This document shows, piece by piece, positions 8,859 to 18,349 of a stretch of 64,000 bases of DNA (position 1 is the stretch's first letter; every line of letters begins with the position of its first letter). The position numbers and the translations under genes were made by a program. Source of the stretch: Pelomonas sp047654785 (GTDB lineage Bacteria > Pseudomonadota > Gammaproteobacteria > Burkholderiales > Burkholderiaceae_C); contig NZ_JASGKQ010000003.1 in NCBI RefSeq assembly GCF_047654785.1, positions 124,001-188,000 on the forward strand, in the 5' to 3' direction. The notes under the pieces were generated by a model. That model searched no databases. It was not told the origin of the DNA and was given only the letters and a program-made list of their open reading frames with translations.

Positions 8859-10070
8859 CTATCTGACCCAGGTGTTGAGCTGGATGATCGGCAGCAGCAC
8901 CGCCAGCACGATCAGCAGCACGATGGCGCCCATCGCGACGATCAGCAGCGGCTCCAGCAGCGTGGCCGCGGCCATCGCGCGGCGCTGCACCTCGACGCCC
9001 AGCTGGCGCGCGGCGCGGCCCAGCATCTCGGGCAGCTGGCCGGTCTGCTCGCCCAGCCGCGCGAACATCGCCAGGATGCCGGGGAAGCGTTTCTTGCCCG
9101 CCAGCGCCGAGCCCAGCGGCGCGCCCTCGCGCACCTGCACCAGCGCGTCCAGCGCGTCGGCCTGCATCGCGCGGTTGGACAGCGTCTCGGCCGCCGCCTG
9201 CAGCGCCTTCAGGATGGGCACGCCCGCGCCGGCCAGCATGGCCAGCGTGCCGGCGAAGCGGGCCGCGTTGTAGCCGCGCGCGAGCCGGCCGAGCAGCGGC
9301 AGGTTCAGCAGCGCGGCATCGAAGCGCAGCCGCAGCGCCGGCGCCTTCAGCGCCTGGCGCAGCGCCAGCGCGCCGGCCGCCAGCACGGCCAGCATCGCCC
9401 AGCCCCAGGCGCGCACGAAGTCGCTCAGGCCCAGCATGGCCACGGTCAGCAGCGGCAGCGCGCGCTTGGAGCTGGTGAACACGGTGGCGATCTGCGGCAC
9501 CACGTAGGTGACGAGGAAGATGATGATGAGCACCGAGATGGCCGAGACGATGGCCGGGTAGGCCATGGCGCCGACCAGCTTGGCCTTCAGGTCCTGGCGC
9601 TCCTCCAGGTCGTCGGCCAGCTTCTCCAGCACCTGGCCCAGCGCGCCGCTCTGCTCGCCGGCGGCGACGACGCCGCGGTACACCTCGTCGAACTCGCGCG
9701 GCGCCGTGGCCAGCGCGCGGGCGAACGCGGCGCCGGCGTTCACCTCGGCCTTGAGCTGGCTGATGAGCTCGCGCTGGCGCGTCTCCTCGCTCTCGTCGGC
9801 CAGCGCGGTCAGCGCGCGCTCGATGGGCAGGCCCGAGCCGACCAGGCCGGCGAGCTGGCGCGTCCACACGGCCAGCGCGGTCGGTCCGAACACGCGGCGG
9901 GTGAAGCGGCTGCCTTCCTGCGCGCCGTGCTGCTGCACCACCTCGATGGACAGCGGCGTCAGGCCCAGCGCGCGCACGGCGGCGCGCGCGGCGCGCGGGT
10001 TGTCGGCCTCGATCAGGCCGCCGCTCTGGCGGCCGGAGCTGGTCAGCGCTTCGTATTTGTACGCGGGCAT
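8859..10070 (-). CDS. gspF: T2SS inner-membrane platform protein GspF
   Basis: A 403-residue polytopic protein that couples the GspE ATPase to the pseudopilus. It starts MPAYKYEALTSSGRQSGG, the classic GspF/PilC opening. It contains two GspF domains: about residues 65-190 (FTRRVFGPTALAVWTRQLAGLVGSGLPIERAL) and about 265-390 (NAARFAGTLAMLAGAGVPILKAL). These are separated and followed by strongly hydrophobic segments. Length is typical of GspF. It is the last gene of the gsp operon, following gspE by one base, and ends TAG before the hairpin-rich spacer. Confidence 0.95.
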   Translation of the reverse strand: MPAYKYEALTSSGRQSGGLIEADNPRAARAAVRALGLTPLSIEVVQQHGAQEGSRFTRRVFGPTALAVWTRQLAGLVGSGLPIERALTALADESEETRQRELISQLKAEVNAGAAFARALATAPREFDEVYRGVVAAGEQSGALGQVLEKLADDLEERQDLKAKLVGAMAYPAIVSAISVLIIIFLVTYVVPQIATVFTSSKRALPLLTVAMLGLSDFVRAWGWAMLAVLAAGALALRQALKAPALRLRFDAALLNLPLLGRLARGYNAARFAGTLAMLAGAGVPILKALQAAAETLSNRAMQADALDALVQVREGAPLGSALAGKKRFPGILAMFARLGEQTGQLPEMLGRAARQLGVEVQRRAMAAATLLEPLLIVAMGAIVLLIVLAVLLPIIQLNTWVR

Positions 10071-10071
10071 G

Positions 10072-11499
10072 TCAGCCCTCGCGGGTTACGCGGAGCACTT
10101 CTTCGAGCGACGTGATGCCCGACGCGATCAGCCGCTCGCCGTCCTCGCGCATGGCGCGCAGGCCGTTGGCGACGGCGGCGGCCTGCAGCTGGCTTTCGGG
10201 CGCGCGGTTGTGGATGAGGCTGCGCACCGCGTCGTCGGCCACCATCAGCTCGTAGACGCCGGTGCGGCCCTTGTAGCCGGTGTGGCCGCAGGCCTCGCAG
10301 CCGACCGGGTGCCAGCGGCGCTGCTCGTCCTGCCGCTTGCAGGCCGGGCACAGCCGCCGCACCAGCCGCTGCGCCAGCACGCCCAGCAGCGACGACGACA
10401 GCAGGAAGGGCTCGACGCCCATGTCCGTCAGCCGCGTGACGGCGCTGGGCGCGTCGTTGGTGTGCAGCGTGGCCAGCACCAGGTGGCCGGTCAGCGATGC
10501 CTGGATGGCGATCTGCGCGGTCTCGTAGTCGCGGATCTCGCCGATCATGATGACGTCCGGGTCCTGGCGCAGGATGGCGCGCAGCGCCTTCGCGAACGTC
10601 AGGTCGATCTTGGCGTTGACCTGGGTCTGGCCGATGCCGGGCAGCTCGTACTCGATCGGGTCTTCCACCGTCAGCACGTTGGTGGTGCTGGTGTCCACGG
10701 TCTGCAGCGAGGCGTACAGCGAGGTGGTCTTGCCGGAGCCGGTCGGGCCGGTGACGAGCACGATGCCGTGCGGCTGCTGCACCAGGCGCTTGAAGGCGGC
10801 GAGCACCGCGCCGTCCATGCCCAGGCCTTCGAGCGTGAACTTGGACTCGGTCTTGTCGAGCAGCCGCAGCACCGCGCGCTCGCCGTGCGCGCTGGGCAGC
10901 GTGGAGACGCGCACGTCGATCGCGCGGCCGCCGATGCGCAGCGAGATGCGGCCGTCCTGCGGCAAACGCTTCTCGGCGATGTCCAGCTCGGCCATGATCT
11001 TCAGCCGCGAGATCAGCGCCGCGTGCAGCGCGCGGTTGGGCTGCACCACCTCGCGCAGCGTGCCGTCGACGCGGAAGCGCACCGAGCTGCTGCGCTCGTA
11101 GGGCTCGATGTGGATGTCGCTTGCGCCGTCCTTGGCGGCCTGCGTCAGCAGCGCGTTGAGCATGCGGATGATGGGCGCGTCGTTGGCGGCCTCCAGCAGG
11201 TCCTCGACCGCCGGCAGGTCCTGCATCATGCGCGACAGGTCCACCGCGCTCTCGACCTCGCCGACGACCACCGCCGCGCTGCTCTCGCTGCCCGCATAGG
11301 CCGCGCTGATGCGCTCCATCAGCGACGGCGCGGCCTCGGACTCCAGCCGGTCCACCGCGTACTGCCGCTGCACCTCGGACAGCGTGGACCAGCTCACGTC
11401 GGGCGAGGCCCACAGCGTCAGCGCGCTGCCGTCGTCTTCGAGCAGCACGCCCTGCGCCTTGGCGAAGGCGTAGGGCAGGGGATGGCGGAGGGCGGCCAT
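10072..11499 (-). CDS. gspE: T2SS ATPase GspE
   Basis: A 475-residue cytoplasmic secretion ATPase that powers pseudopilus assembly. Visible motifs are Walker A GPTGSGKTT at 251-259, the Asp box VEDPIEYELPGIGQTQVN, Walker B-like DPDVIMIGEIRDYETA and the His box LVLATLHTNDAPSA. Near residue 390 there is a tetracysteine zinc site (LCPACK, then CEACGHTGYKGR), as in GspE and PilB. The N terminus is short, fitting a single N1E-type domain. The start is MAALRHPLPYAFAKAQG, 9 bases after the gspD stop. Confidence 0.96.
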   Translation of the reverse strand: MAALRHPLPYAFAKAQGVLLEDDGSALTLWASPDVSWSTLSEVQRQYAVDRLESEAAPSLMERISAAYAGSESSAAVVVGEVESAVDLSRMMQDLPAVEDLLEAANDAPIIRMLNALLTQAAKDGASDIHIEPYERSSSVRFRVDGTLREVVQPNRALHAALISRLKIMAELDIAEKRLPQDGRISLRIGGRAIDVRVSTLPSAHGERAVLRLLDKTESKFTLEGLGMDGAVLAAFKRLVQQPHGIVLVTGPTGSGKTTSLYASLQTVDTSTTNVLTVEDPIEYELPGIGQTQVNAKIDLTFAKALRAILRQDPDVIMIGEIRDYETAQIAIQASLTGHLVLATLHTNDAPSAVTRLTDMGVEPFLLSSSLLGVLAQRLVRRLCPACKRQDEQRRWHPVGCEACGHTGYKGRTGVYELMVADDAVRSLIHNRAPESQLQAAAVANGLRAMREDGERLIASGITSLEEVLRVTREG

Positions 11500-11508
11500 G
11501 GCGTCGGC

Positions 11509-13686
11509 CTACTGCTGCGGCGCGACCTTGCCGGCCGGCGCCTTGGGCTCGGGCAGCACCGGCGCGCCGGTGTCGGGCAGCAGCAGCTTCTGCGCCGGCT
11601 GGTTCAGCTCCTGCACGGCGCGGATGCTCTGGTAGCGGTCCAGCGTCAGCTCGTTGCTGCTCTGCGCGCTGCGCATGACGACCGGGCGCAGGAACACCAT
11701 CAGGTTGGTCTTCACGCGGCGGCGGTTCTCGCTCTTGAACAGATTGCCCAGCAGCGGCAGCTTGGACAGCCCCGGCACGCCGTCGCCGCCGTCGGTGTAC
11801 TCGTCCTTCAGCAGGCCGCCGAGCACGATCAGGTCGCCGTCCTCGACGACCACGTTGGTCTCGATGGCGCTCTTGTCCAGCGTCGGGCCGTTGGTGCCGG
11901 TGCTGCCGGGCACGACCGAGGAGTTCTCCTGGTAGACCACCATGCGCACCGTGCCGCCCTCGCCGATCTGGCTCTTGATCTTCAGCGTCAGGCCCACGTC
12001 CTTGCGGTCCACGGTCTGGAAGGGGTTGACGGTGCCGCCGGTGCCCGAGGTGGACGCGTAGGAGCCGGTCACGAAGGGCACGTTCTGGCCGATGACGATG
12101 CGCGCCTCCTCGTTGTCCAGCGACACGATGTTGGGCGTGGACAGCACGTTGGCGCCGCTCTGGCTCTCGAAGAAGTTGGCCACCGCGCCCAGCGTGTAGA
12201 AGCTGCCGAACTTCTTCAGCACGCCGATGTTCAGGCCCTGCGGCGCCGGCGTGCTGCCCTGCGCGGTGACGACCGCGCTGGTGCCCTGCGCGATCGCGCC
12301 GGTGGCGTTGATGATGTTGGCCAGGCCGGAGCCGAAGTTGGTGCCGGCGCCGGTGATGCTGGAGTCGCCCTTGTTGCCGAACAGGTTCTGCCACTGGATG
12401 CCGAACTGGGCCGCCTGGCTGTTGTCGATCTTGACGATCAGCGACTCGACGTAGACCTGCGCGCGGCGGCCGTCGAGCTGCTCGATGACGGTGCGCACCT
12501 GGCGGTACAGCGGCTCGGGCGCCGTGATGATCAGCGAGTTGGTGGCCGTGTCGGCCTGCACGAAGCCGCCGGTGGACGGGCCGGCGGACGGGTTCAGCGG
12601 CGCGGTCGCGGCGGACGTGTTCATGCCGCCGCTGTTGCCCGAGGCGCCGTTCGCGCCGGTCAGCGTCTGGCTGGCGGTGCTGGCCGGCGAGCTGCCGCCC
12701 GCGCCCGTCAGCCCGCCGCCGGAGGCGTTGCCGGCGGTGGCCGCGGCCGCCGCGCCGAAGGCCGCGCGCAGCACCGCCGCCAGCTTCACCGCGTCGGCGT
12801 TCTTCAGGTAGACGACGCGGATGTTGTTGCCGCTGTCGTTGCCGGGCTGGTCCAGCTTGTCCACCATCGAGCGCACGGCGGCCAGGCGCGCCGGGTTGCT
12901 GGCGCGCAGGATCAGGCCGTTGCTGCGCGGGTCCACCAGCACGCTGACGGCGCTGCTGCCCTGGCCCGGCACGGTCGCGCCGGCCGCCTGGCCGCCGCCG
13001 TCGGCCAGGCGCTGCACCAGCGGCGCCAGGTCGGCCGCCACCGCGTGCTTCAGCGGCACGATCTCGATGTCGCTGCTGCCCGGCGTGTCCATCGCCGCGA
13101 TGATCTTGGCGATGCGGTTCAGGTTGTCCGCGTAGTCCGTGATGATCAGGCTGTTGTTGCCCGGGTTGGCGTTGATGGTGTTGTTGGGGCTGATCAGCGG
13201 GCGCAGCACGGCCACCAGGTTGTTCGCGTTCTCGTGCTGGACGCGGAAGATCTGCGTCAGGATCTGGTCGCCCCGGGCGTGGCTGGTCTCCACCGCCACC
13301 GCGCCGGCCTGCAGCTTGGCGTCGGGCTCGGGCAGCACCTTCAGGAAGCCCGCGGCCTCCACCACCGTGAAGCCCAGGCCGCGCAGCGCGGCCAGGTAGT
13401 TGCGGTAGGCCTCGGCCACCGCCACCGGCTGCTCGCTGTAGACGGTGATCGTGCCCTTCACGCGCGGGTCGATGATGATCTGGCGGTTCAGCATCACGCC
13501 GATGGCGCGGGTCACGGCCTCGATGTCGGCGTTGACGAAGTTCAGCGTGACCGGCGAGCTCGCCTTCACGGCCGGGCCCGGGCGGGCGCGGCGCACGCCG
13601 GCGCCGTCGGCTTGGGCGGACGCGCTGCCGGCGGCCAGCAGCAGCGCGGCGAGGGCGAGGGCGGTGCGGTGGAGATTCATGATCAT
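11509..13686 (-). CDS. gspD: T2SS outer-membrane secretin GspD
   Basis: A secretin of about 725 residues that forms the outer-membrane exit channel. After a signal peptide (LALAALLLAAGSASAQA) come the N0 domain (VTLNFVNADIEAVTRAIGVMLNRQ) and N1-N3 repeats (LIITDYADNLNRIAKIIAAMD). A Gly/Ser/Ala/Thr-rich insertion lies within N3. The C-terminal secretin domain contains VPFVTGSYAS and VPGLSKLPLLGNLF. No lipobox is present, and no separate pilotin is seen. Two starts are possible: ATG at 13686 overlaps the gspN stop as ATGA, and a second ATG lies two codons on at 13680. It is the eighth gene of the operon. Confidence 0.95.
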   Translation of the reverse strand: MIMNLHRTALALAALLLAAGSASAQADGAGVRRARPGPAVKASSPVTLNFVNADIEAVTRAIGVMLNRQIIIDPRVKGTITVYSEQPVAVAEAYRNYLAALRGLGFTVVEAAGFLKVLPEPDAKLQAGAVAVETSHARGDQILTQIFRVQHENANNLVAVLRPLISPNNTINANPGNNSLIITDYADNLNRIAKIIAAMDTPGSSDIEIVPLKHAVAADLAPLVQRLADGGGQAAGATVPGQGSSAVSVLVDPRSNGLILRASNPARLAAVRSMVDKLDQPGNDSGNNIRVVYLKNADAVKLAAVLRAAFGAAAAATAGNASGGGLTGAGGSSPASTASQTLTGANGASGNSGGMNTSAATAPLNPSAGPSTGGFVQADTATNSLIITAPEPLYRQVRTVIEQLDGRRAQVYVESLIVKIDNSQAAQFGIQWQNLFGNKGDSSITGAGTNFGSGLANIINATGAIAQGTSAVVTAQGSTPAPQGLNIGVLKKFGSFYTLGAVANFFESQSGANVLSTPNIVSLDNEEARIVIGQNVPFVTGSYASTSGTGGTVNPFQTVDRKDVGLTLKIKSQIGEGGTVRMVVYQENSSVVPGSTGTNGPTLDKSAIETNVVVEDGDLIVLGGLLKDEYTDGGDGVPGLSKLPLLGNLFKSENRRRVKTNLMVFLRPVVMRSAQSSNELTLDRYQSIRAVQELNQPAQKLLLPDTGAPVLPEPKAPAGKVAPQQ

Positions 13687-14588
13687 CCGATCGTCAGGAC
13701 GGAGCGCGACCCTTGCCGGCGCCCGATGATGTTCAGCAGGTTGTTCAGCGCTTCCTCGCGGCCCGGCGCGGCGCTGGCCTCGCCGGTGAAGCGGCTCTTG
13801 CCGCCGGGGTTCAGCGTGCCGGCGCCCGAGAGCTGCAGCGCGCCCTCCAGCGTGCTCAGGCGCAGCGTGCTCAGGCCGGGGCTGGCCGGGTCGGCGGCGA
13901 CGCTGAAGCGGTAGCTGCCCAGCGGCGCCACGGTGGACACGCGCGACGACAGGTTCAGCAGGTCCAGGTCCAGCGCGCCGGACTGGCGCCAGCGGCCCTG
14001 CGCGGACTCCAGCCGCAGCTCGCGCGCCGACAGCCGCAGCGAGCCGCCCAGCTGCAGCGTGTTCCACGGCGTGCCCAGGCCCGACAGCACCCCGGCGGGC
14101 AGGCGCACCAGCCAGTCGGTGCGGTTGTCCACCGTGATGGCCAGGCGGCCCAGGCCGGGCTGCAGGCCCAGCAGCAGCTCGCCGTTGGTGCAGCACTCCT
14201 GGCGCGCGGCCAGCTGCAGGCCCAGGCCCTTGAGGGCCATGCGCCAGTGCAGACGGCCGGGCAGCGCGGCCGCGTCGCGGCTGCCGGCGCCGCCGGTGAG
14301 CACCAGCACGCCGGAGCCGCGCCAGATGCTGCCGCGGGTGTCGACGATCAGCAGGTGCTCGCCGGTGGCCGACGCCAGCGCGCGCGCCAGCCAGCTGGCC
14401 GGGGCGAACAGCAGCAGCGCGCCGGCCAGGCCGGCCAGCGCACCGGCGGCGGCCCAGCGCCGCGAGCTGTCCTGGCGCACATTGCGCAGCCCGTTGACGT
14501 TGCCGCCGAACACCGAGTCCTGCACGGTCTGCAGCGACACCGGCGGCGGCGCGGGCGGCTTGCGCTTGGGCCAACGCAGCGGGCCCAT
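13683..14588 (-). CDS. gspN: T2SS protein GspN
   Basis: A 301-residue inner-membrane protein of the GspN family, present in some T2SS loci and of unclear role. A Pro-rich cytoplasmic N terminus is followed by one membrane segment at about 47-68 (WAAAGALAGLAGALLLFAPASWL). The periplasmic region has the family features GSIWRGSGVLVL and SGLGTPWNTLQLGG, and Leu-rich beta strands (LRLSTLEGALQLSGAGTL). The start at 14588 overlaps the gspM stop by one base (TGATG). The stop overlaps the gspD start. The call rests on position and these motifs. Confidence 0.85.
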   Translation of the reverse strand: MGPLRWPKRKPPAPPPVSLQTVQDSVFGGNVNGLRNVRQDSSRRWAAAGALAGLAGALLLFAPASWLARALASATGEHLLIVDTRGSIWRGSGVLVLTGGAGSRDAAALPGRLHWRMALKGLGLQLAARQECCTNGELLLGLQPGLGRLAITVDNRTDWLVRLPAGVLSGLGTPWNTLQLGGSLRLSARELRLESAQGRWRQSGALDLDLLNLSSRVSTVAPLGSYRFSVAADPASPGLSTLRLSTLEGALQLSGAGTLNPGGKSRFTGEASAAPGREEALNNLLNIIGRRQGSRSVLTIG

Positions 14589-15112
14589 CAGGCGTCTCCC
14601 AGGCTGAGCACGAGGCTGCCGGTGAAGCCCTGCGGGCCGCGCGTCAGCTGCGCCTCGACGGGCCGGGCGCGCGCGGCGGCGCGCACCTCGCCGAGGAAGG
14701 CCTGCAGGTCCACCGGCGCGATGCCGTTCAGCGTGACGGTGGCGAGCTCGCCCGCCAGGTTCAGCCGCGCGGCGGCGCCCAGGTGCGCGACCGAGGCCTT
14801 CAGCGCCTCCTGCGCCTGGGCCGGCGGCACGGCCGGCGCGGCGCGCAGCGCGCGCGCCTCCTGCGCCTGGGCCTGCATCTGCTGCAGCTGCAGCTCGACC
14901 TGTTCGAGCTCGGCCGGCGCCGTGCGCAGCGTGCGCAGCGCCGGGTTGACCAGCAGGCCCCAGGCCAGCAGCAGGCCCAGCAGCGTGCCGGCGCCGCCGA
15001 CCGCCAGGCGTTCGCGCTCGCCCAGCGCCTGCCACTGCGCGGCGGCACGGCCGCGGGCCTGCGCGAGCTGCACCTTCAGGCCGTTGCCGGCGGGAGGGGT
15101 GGGGCGGGCCAT
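14588..15112 (-). CDS. gspM: T2SS protein GspM
   Basis: A 174-residue bitopic inner-membrane protein that partners GspL in the assembly platform. A short cytoplasmic stretch contains WQALGERERLAVGG. One membrane helix follows at about 40-58 (GTLLGLLLAWGLLVNPAL). A coiled-coil-like segment (LEQVELQLQQMQAQAQEA) leads to a small ferredoxin-like periplasmic domain (NGIAPVDLQAFLGEVRAAA). Size and order fit GspM. It overlaps gspL by three bases and gspN by one, so coupled translation is likely. Confidence 0.9.
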   Translation of the reverse strand: MARPTPPAGNGLKVQLAQARGRAAAQWQALGERERLAVGGAGTLLGLLLAWGLLVNPALRTLRTAPAELEQVELQLQQMQAQAQEARALRAAPAVPPAQAQEALKASVAHLGAAARLNLAGELATVTLNGIAPVDLQAFLGEVRAAARARPVEAQLTRGPQGFTGSLVLSLGDA

Positions 15113-16371
15113 CAGCGGGCTCCTCGGGCGCTGGCGCGGCTGACGGTCAGCCGGCCGTCGCCGGCCTCCAGCTGCCAACCGTCGCTTTGCAGCTGGGTGC
15201 GGAAATTGTCGACCTGGGCCGGCGCCCAGCCGGGGGCCGACAGCGTGAGCCGGCCGGGCTCGAAGGCCAGCGCCTCGGCGGGCGGGCGGTCCGCCGGCCA
15301 GGCGGTGGCGGCGGCGGCCAGCAGCGCCTCCAGGTCCTGCTCGCCGACGCTGCCGGCGCGCGCGCGCAGCAGGTCCAGCTCCTTTTGCATCTGCACCGGC
15401 GCATCGAGGATGGCGCGCACCTGCGGGAAGGCGCCGGTCAGCGCCGCGTCGACGGCCGCGCGGCGCGCGTTCAGTTCGCGCTTGTGCTGCCAGGCCCACA
15501 GGTTCAGGCCCAGCAGCTGCACCACCAGCAGCCCGGTCAGGCCCCAGCGCACCGGCTGCCAGGACTTGCGCATCAGCGTGCGGCTGAACATGCGCAGCGC
15601 GCGGATGCCGCGGGCGCGCGGGGCCAGGTCGAACTGGCGCAGGTCCCAGGCGCCGTCGATGACGGCGAGCGCGCGCTGCGCGGGCGTCTGCACCGCCACG
15701 GTGGTGCCCAGCCAGCGCTGCGCGCCGGTGGCGACGCCGGGCGTGGCCGTCCACTGCGCCGCGTGCACCAGGCCGGGCGGGAACAGCTGGCGCGCCAGGC
15801 CGCCCTGCAGCGGCAGCGTGGCGACGCCGTCGGCATGGCTCCAGCGCAGCGAGATGCCGTCGCTGCCGATGCCGTGGGACTCGAAGAAGTGCCCGCGCGG
15901 CTGCTCGGCCGGCCAGGCCAGCGGCGCGACGCGGTCGACGAACACGTGGGCGGCGTCGAGGTGGGCGAGGTGCTCGGCCAGCCAGGGCCGGGACGTGATG
16001 GCCACCCAGGCGGTGTCGCCGCCGGCCGCGTCGGGCTCCAGCGCGAAATGCAGCGCCTCGGGGTCGTCCAGCGCCAGCTCTTCGAGCTTGCCGGCGAGCG
16101 CGGCGCGCATCTGCCGGCCGGCGCGCGGCAGCTCCACGCAGCGCCAGCTGACGTCGGACTCGGCGACCACGGCGACCACGCCCTCCGCCGCCGGCAGCGC
16201 GGCGGCGGCGCTGCGGCCTTCGCGGACGACCTGGCGGCCGTCGGACGCGGTGAGCGCCCAGTCGTACTTGCGCGCCGCGCCGGCGCGCGCCGGCTCGGCC
16301 GCGGCGGGCGTGGCGCGGCCTGCCGCGCACAGGCGGGGCCGGGGGGGCAGGAACAGCAGCAGGGTGCTCAT
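15112..16371 (-). CDS. gspL: T2SS protein GspL
   Basis: A 419-residue bitopic protein linking GspE to the membrane platform. The N-terminal actin-like cytoplasmic domain spans roughly residues 1-260 (LVHAAQWTATPGVAT, WDLRQFDLAPRARG). A membrane helix lies at about 280-300 (GLTGLLVVQLLGLNLWAW). A periplasmic GspM-like domain follows (FEPGRLTLSAPGWAPAQVDN). The C terminus ends in Arg-rich SRASARGAR. Length is usual for GspL. It starts 40 bases after the gspK stop. Confidence 0.92.
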   Translation of the reverse strand: MSTLLLFLPPRPRLCAAGRATPAAAEPARAGAARKYDWALTASDGRQVVREGRSAAAALPAAEGVVAVVAESDVSWRCVELPRAGRQMRAALAGKLEELALDDPEALHFALEPDAAGGDTAWVAITSRPWLAEHLAHLDAAHVFVDRVAPLAWPAEQPRGHFFESHGIGSDGISLRWSHADGVATLPLQGGLARQLFPPGLVHAAQWTATPGVATGAQRWLGTTVAVQTPAQRALAVIDGAWDLRQFDLAPRARGIRALRMFSRTLMRKSWQPVRWGLTGLLVVQLLGLNLWAWQHKRELNARRAAVDAALTGAFPQVRAILDAPVQMQKELDLLRARAGSVGEQDLEALLAAAATAWPADRPPAEALAFEPGRLTLSAPGWAPAQVDNFRTQLQSDGWQLEAGDGRLTVSRASARGAR

Positions 16372-16410
16372 GGGGTCGGGCGGGCGCGGCGCATTCTAGG
16401 AGGGGGCTTC

Positions 16411-17376
16411 TCAGCGCTCGATCAGCTGGTTGATGCGTTCGCGCGCCAGCACGGCCATGGTCATGCCCTGTCGCTCGATCAGCGAGCGCTGCTCCAGCTG
16501 CCGCTCGTCCAGGCGCAGCCGGCCGGTGACGATGAAGAACGACGAATCCACCGACGCGCGGCCCGTGCCGAACTCCACCGCGGCGGGCAGCAGCGCCGCG
16601 GCCTCCGTGACGGCCTGCAGCGGCCTGGCCTTGCGCGCCTGCACGACGCGCTCGGCCGAGGCCAGGTCCACGCCGTCGAACAGCGCGGCGATGACCTCGC
16701 GCGGCGCCGTGTTCAGGTTGACCGGCGTGGGCTTGGGCAGCAGCACGACGTAGGGCGCCAGGCGCTGCAGGGTGTCGGCGTCCAGCCCCAGCCAGCCGAG
16801 CTGGTCCAGGCCGGCGGGCTGCAGCGGGCGGTCGGCCCCGTCCGCCGGGCCGCTGGCGCCGCTGGCGGGCGCCGGGAAGGCGGCGCGCAGGCCGTTGATG
16901 ATGACGGCGGCGCTGCCGGGCGCGGCGTTGGCCTGGTTGCACAGCCGCTCCAGCGTGCGCTGCTCGGCGGGCGGCACCTGCGGGCCGCCGAGCAGCGCGC
17001 GCAGGTTGTAGCGGGCCTGGGCGTCCTCGATGCTGCCGGACAGGAAGGCCTCGGGGCCGTCGCCGGCGGCCGCGCTGCGGTCGGCGGCCAGGAAGGTGGA
17101 CAGCCGCGCCTCGGCCAGCGGCACGGCCCAGGGTTCGCCGAGGTGGTCGACGGGCTTGTTGCGGTTCTGCTTGGCGTCCTCCAGCAGGATCAGGCGGGCC
17201 CAGTCCAGCGCGCCCTGCAGGATCCAGGCGCTCTGCGCGCGGGCGCGGTCGGCGGCCTCGATCTGCACGGCGCGGTACTGCTGCCAGACCATGCCGGCGG
17301 CGAGGCTGGCGATCAGCGTGACGATGATCATCGCCGTCAGCAGCGCCGCGCCGGACTGGGTGCGCCGGGCGCTCAT
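16411..17376 (-). CDS. gspK: T2SS minor pseudopilin GspK
   Basis: A 321-residue minor pseudopilin that caps the pseudopilus tip with GspI and GspJ. The N terminus QSGAALLTAMIIVTLIASLA is a prepilin-like segment without the usual Glu5, which is normal for GspK. The large periplasmic domain contains KPVDHLGEPWAVPL, IEDAQARYNLRALL and the characteristic PTPVNLNTAPREVIAAL. The start at 17376 overlaps the gspJ stop by four bases. Confidence 0.95.
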   Translation of the reverse strand: MSARRTQSGAALLTAMIIVTLIASLAAGMVWQQYRAVQIEAADRARAQSAWILQGALDWARLILLEDAKQNRNKPVDHLGEPWAVPLAEARLSTFLAADRSAAAGDGPEAFLSGSIEDAQARYNLRALLGGPQVPPAEQRTLERLCNQANAAPGSAAVIINGLRAAFPAPASGASGPADGADRPLQPAGLDQLGWLGLDADTLQRLAPYVVLLPKPTPVNLNTAPREVIAALFDGVDLASAERVVQARKARPLQAVTEAAALLPAAVEFGTGRASVDSSFFIVTGRLRLDERQLEQRSLIERQGMTMAVLARERINQLIER

Positions 17377-17990
17377 CGCACCGTCACCTCGAGTTCGCGC
17401 GTCAGCGTGCCGGCCAGGCCGCTGCCCTCGGCGAACTGCAGGGCGATGCGCAGGCCCGACGGCACCGCGTTGCCGGGCTTCTGCGGGCCGCCCGGGTCGC
17501 CGGTGGACTGGCAGTTGCTCCAGGCATTGCCCCAGAAGCAGTGGAAGTGCCAGGCGGCCACGCCCTGGAAGGCGCGCAGCGCCGGGTTGCGCCGGGTGAG
17601 CTGCTGCAGGCCGCGCTGGCGCTCGTCCTCCAGCGCCTGCAGCATGCGCTGCGGCGGGCTCTCCCAGCGCCACAGGCTGCCGTCGCGCAGGCTCCAGACG
17701 ACGACCTGCATGCCGGCCGGCGCCTGGCGCGTCAGCACCAGGTTGCCGCCGTCGAAGGCCAGCGGCGGCACGCTGCCGCGGCTGTCCTGCAGCGCGCGCA
17801 GGTCCACCTCCCACTGCGCCAGCACGGTCTGCAGCCGCGCCGTCTGCGCCAGGCGCTCCTGCGCGATCTCGCGGCTGCGCACCAGCGCGTCGATGCCGCG
17901 CCAGGCCATCGCGGCCATGGTCGCCATGACGACCAGCGCGACCAGCACCTCCACCAGCGTGAAGCCGCGGCTGGGGCGGCCGGGCCTCAT
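17373..17990 (-). CDS. gspJ: T2SS minor pseudopilin GspJ
   Basis: A 205-residue pseudopilin with a prepilin peptidase site SRG|FTLVEVLVALVVMATM (Glu5 present). The globular domain has the GspJ features ARLQTVLAQWEVDLRALQD and NLVLTRQAPAG. It contains two cysteines (HFHCFWGNAWSNC) that could form a disulfide. Start and stop overlap gspI and gspK by four bases each, as ATGA junctions. It depends on a GspO/PilD prepilin peptidase that is not encoded in this window. Confidence 0.94.
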   Translation of the reverse strand: MRPGRPSRGFTLVEVLVALVVMATMAAMAWRGIDALVRSREIAQERLAQTARLQTVLAQWEVDLRALQDSRGSVPPLAFDGGNLVLTRQAPAGMQVVVWSLRDGSLWRWESPPQRMLQALEDERQRGLQQLTRRNPALRAFQGVAAWHFHCFWGNAWSNCQSTGDPGGPQKPGNAVPSGLRIALQFAEGSGLAGTLTRELEVTVR

Positions 17991-18349
17991 GACAGCCGGC
18001 CCATGATGGTGGACAGGCTCAGCACCGGCTGGCCCTGGTCGTTGGCGATCTCGGCGTCCACGCGGCGGAACAGCGGGTTGGGCGTGGGGCCGACCTTGAG
18101 CTTGCCGCGGTAGCTGCGGCCCAGCTGCTCGCAGGCGAAGGGGGTGTCGCCGATGTCGGGGAACTGGCCGGTCAGGCGCAGCTCCGTCAGCTGGTTCTCG
18201 GCGCACCACTGCGCGGCGCTGACCTCGGCCAGCCGCTCGGCGTTGCCGGCCAGCGCCCCGGCGGCCTTGATGCCGGCGGCCAGCGCGATGGCGACGATGA
18301 CCAGCGCGACCAGCACCTCGATCAGCGTGAAGCCGCGCGCCGGCCTCAT
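17987..18349 (-). CDS. gspI: T2SS minor pseudopilin GspI
   Basis: A 120-residue pseudopilin. It opens MRPARGFTLIEVLVALVIVA, giving a short leader with Gly at the cleavage site and Glu5. The body has the GspI signature WCAENQLTELRLTGQFPDIG. It forms the tip complex with GspJ and GspK in characterised systems. It overlaps gspH and gspJ by four bases at each end. Confidence 0.95.
   Translation of the reverse strand: MRPARGFTLIEVLVALVIVAIALAAGIKAAGALAGNAERLAEVSAAQWCAENQLTELRLTGQFPDIGDTPFACEQLGRSYRGKLKVGPTPNPLFRRVDAEIANDQGQPVLSLSTIMGRLS

Noticed and set aside
9565..13914. A plus-strand open frame of more than 1400 codons opposite gspF, gspE and gspD
   Set aside because: Composition is skewed (Gln, Arg, Val, His) and has no recognisable motif; the opposite strand holds well-conserved T2SS genes.
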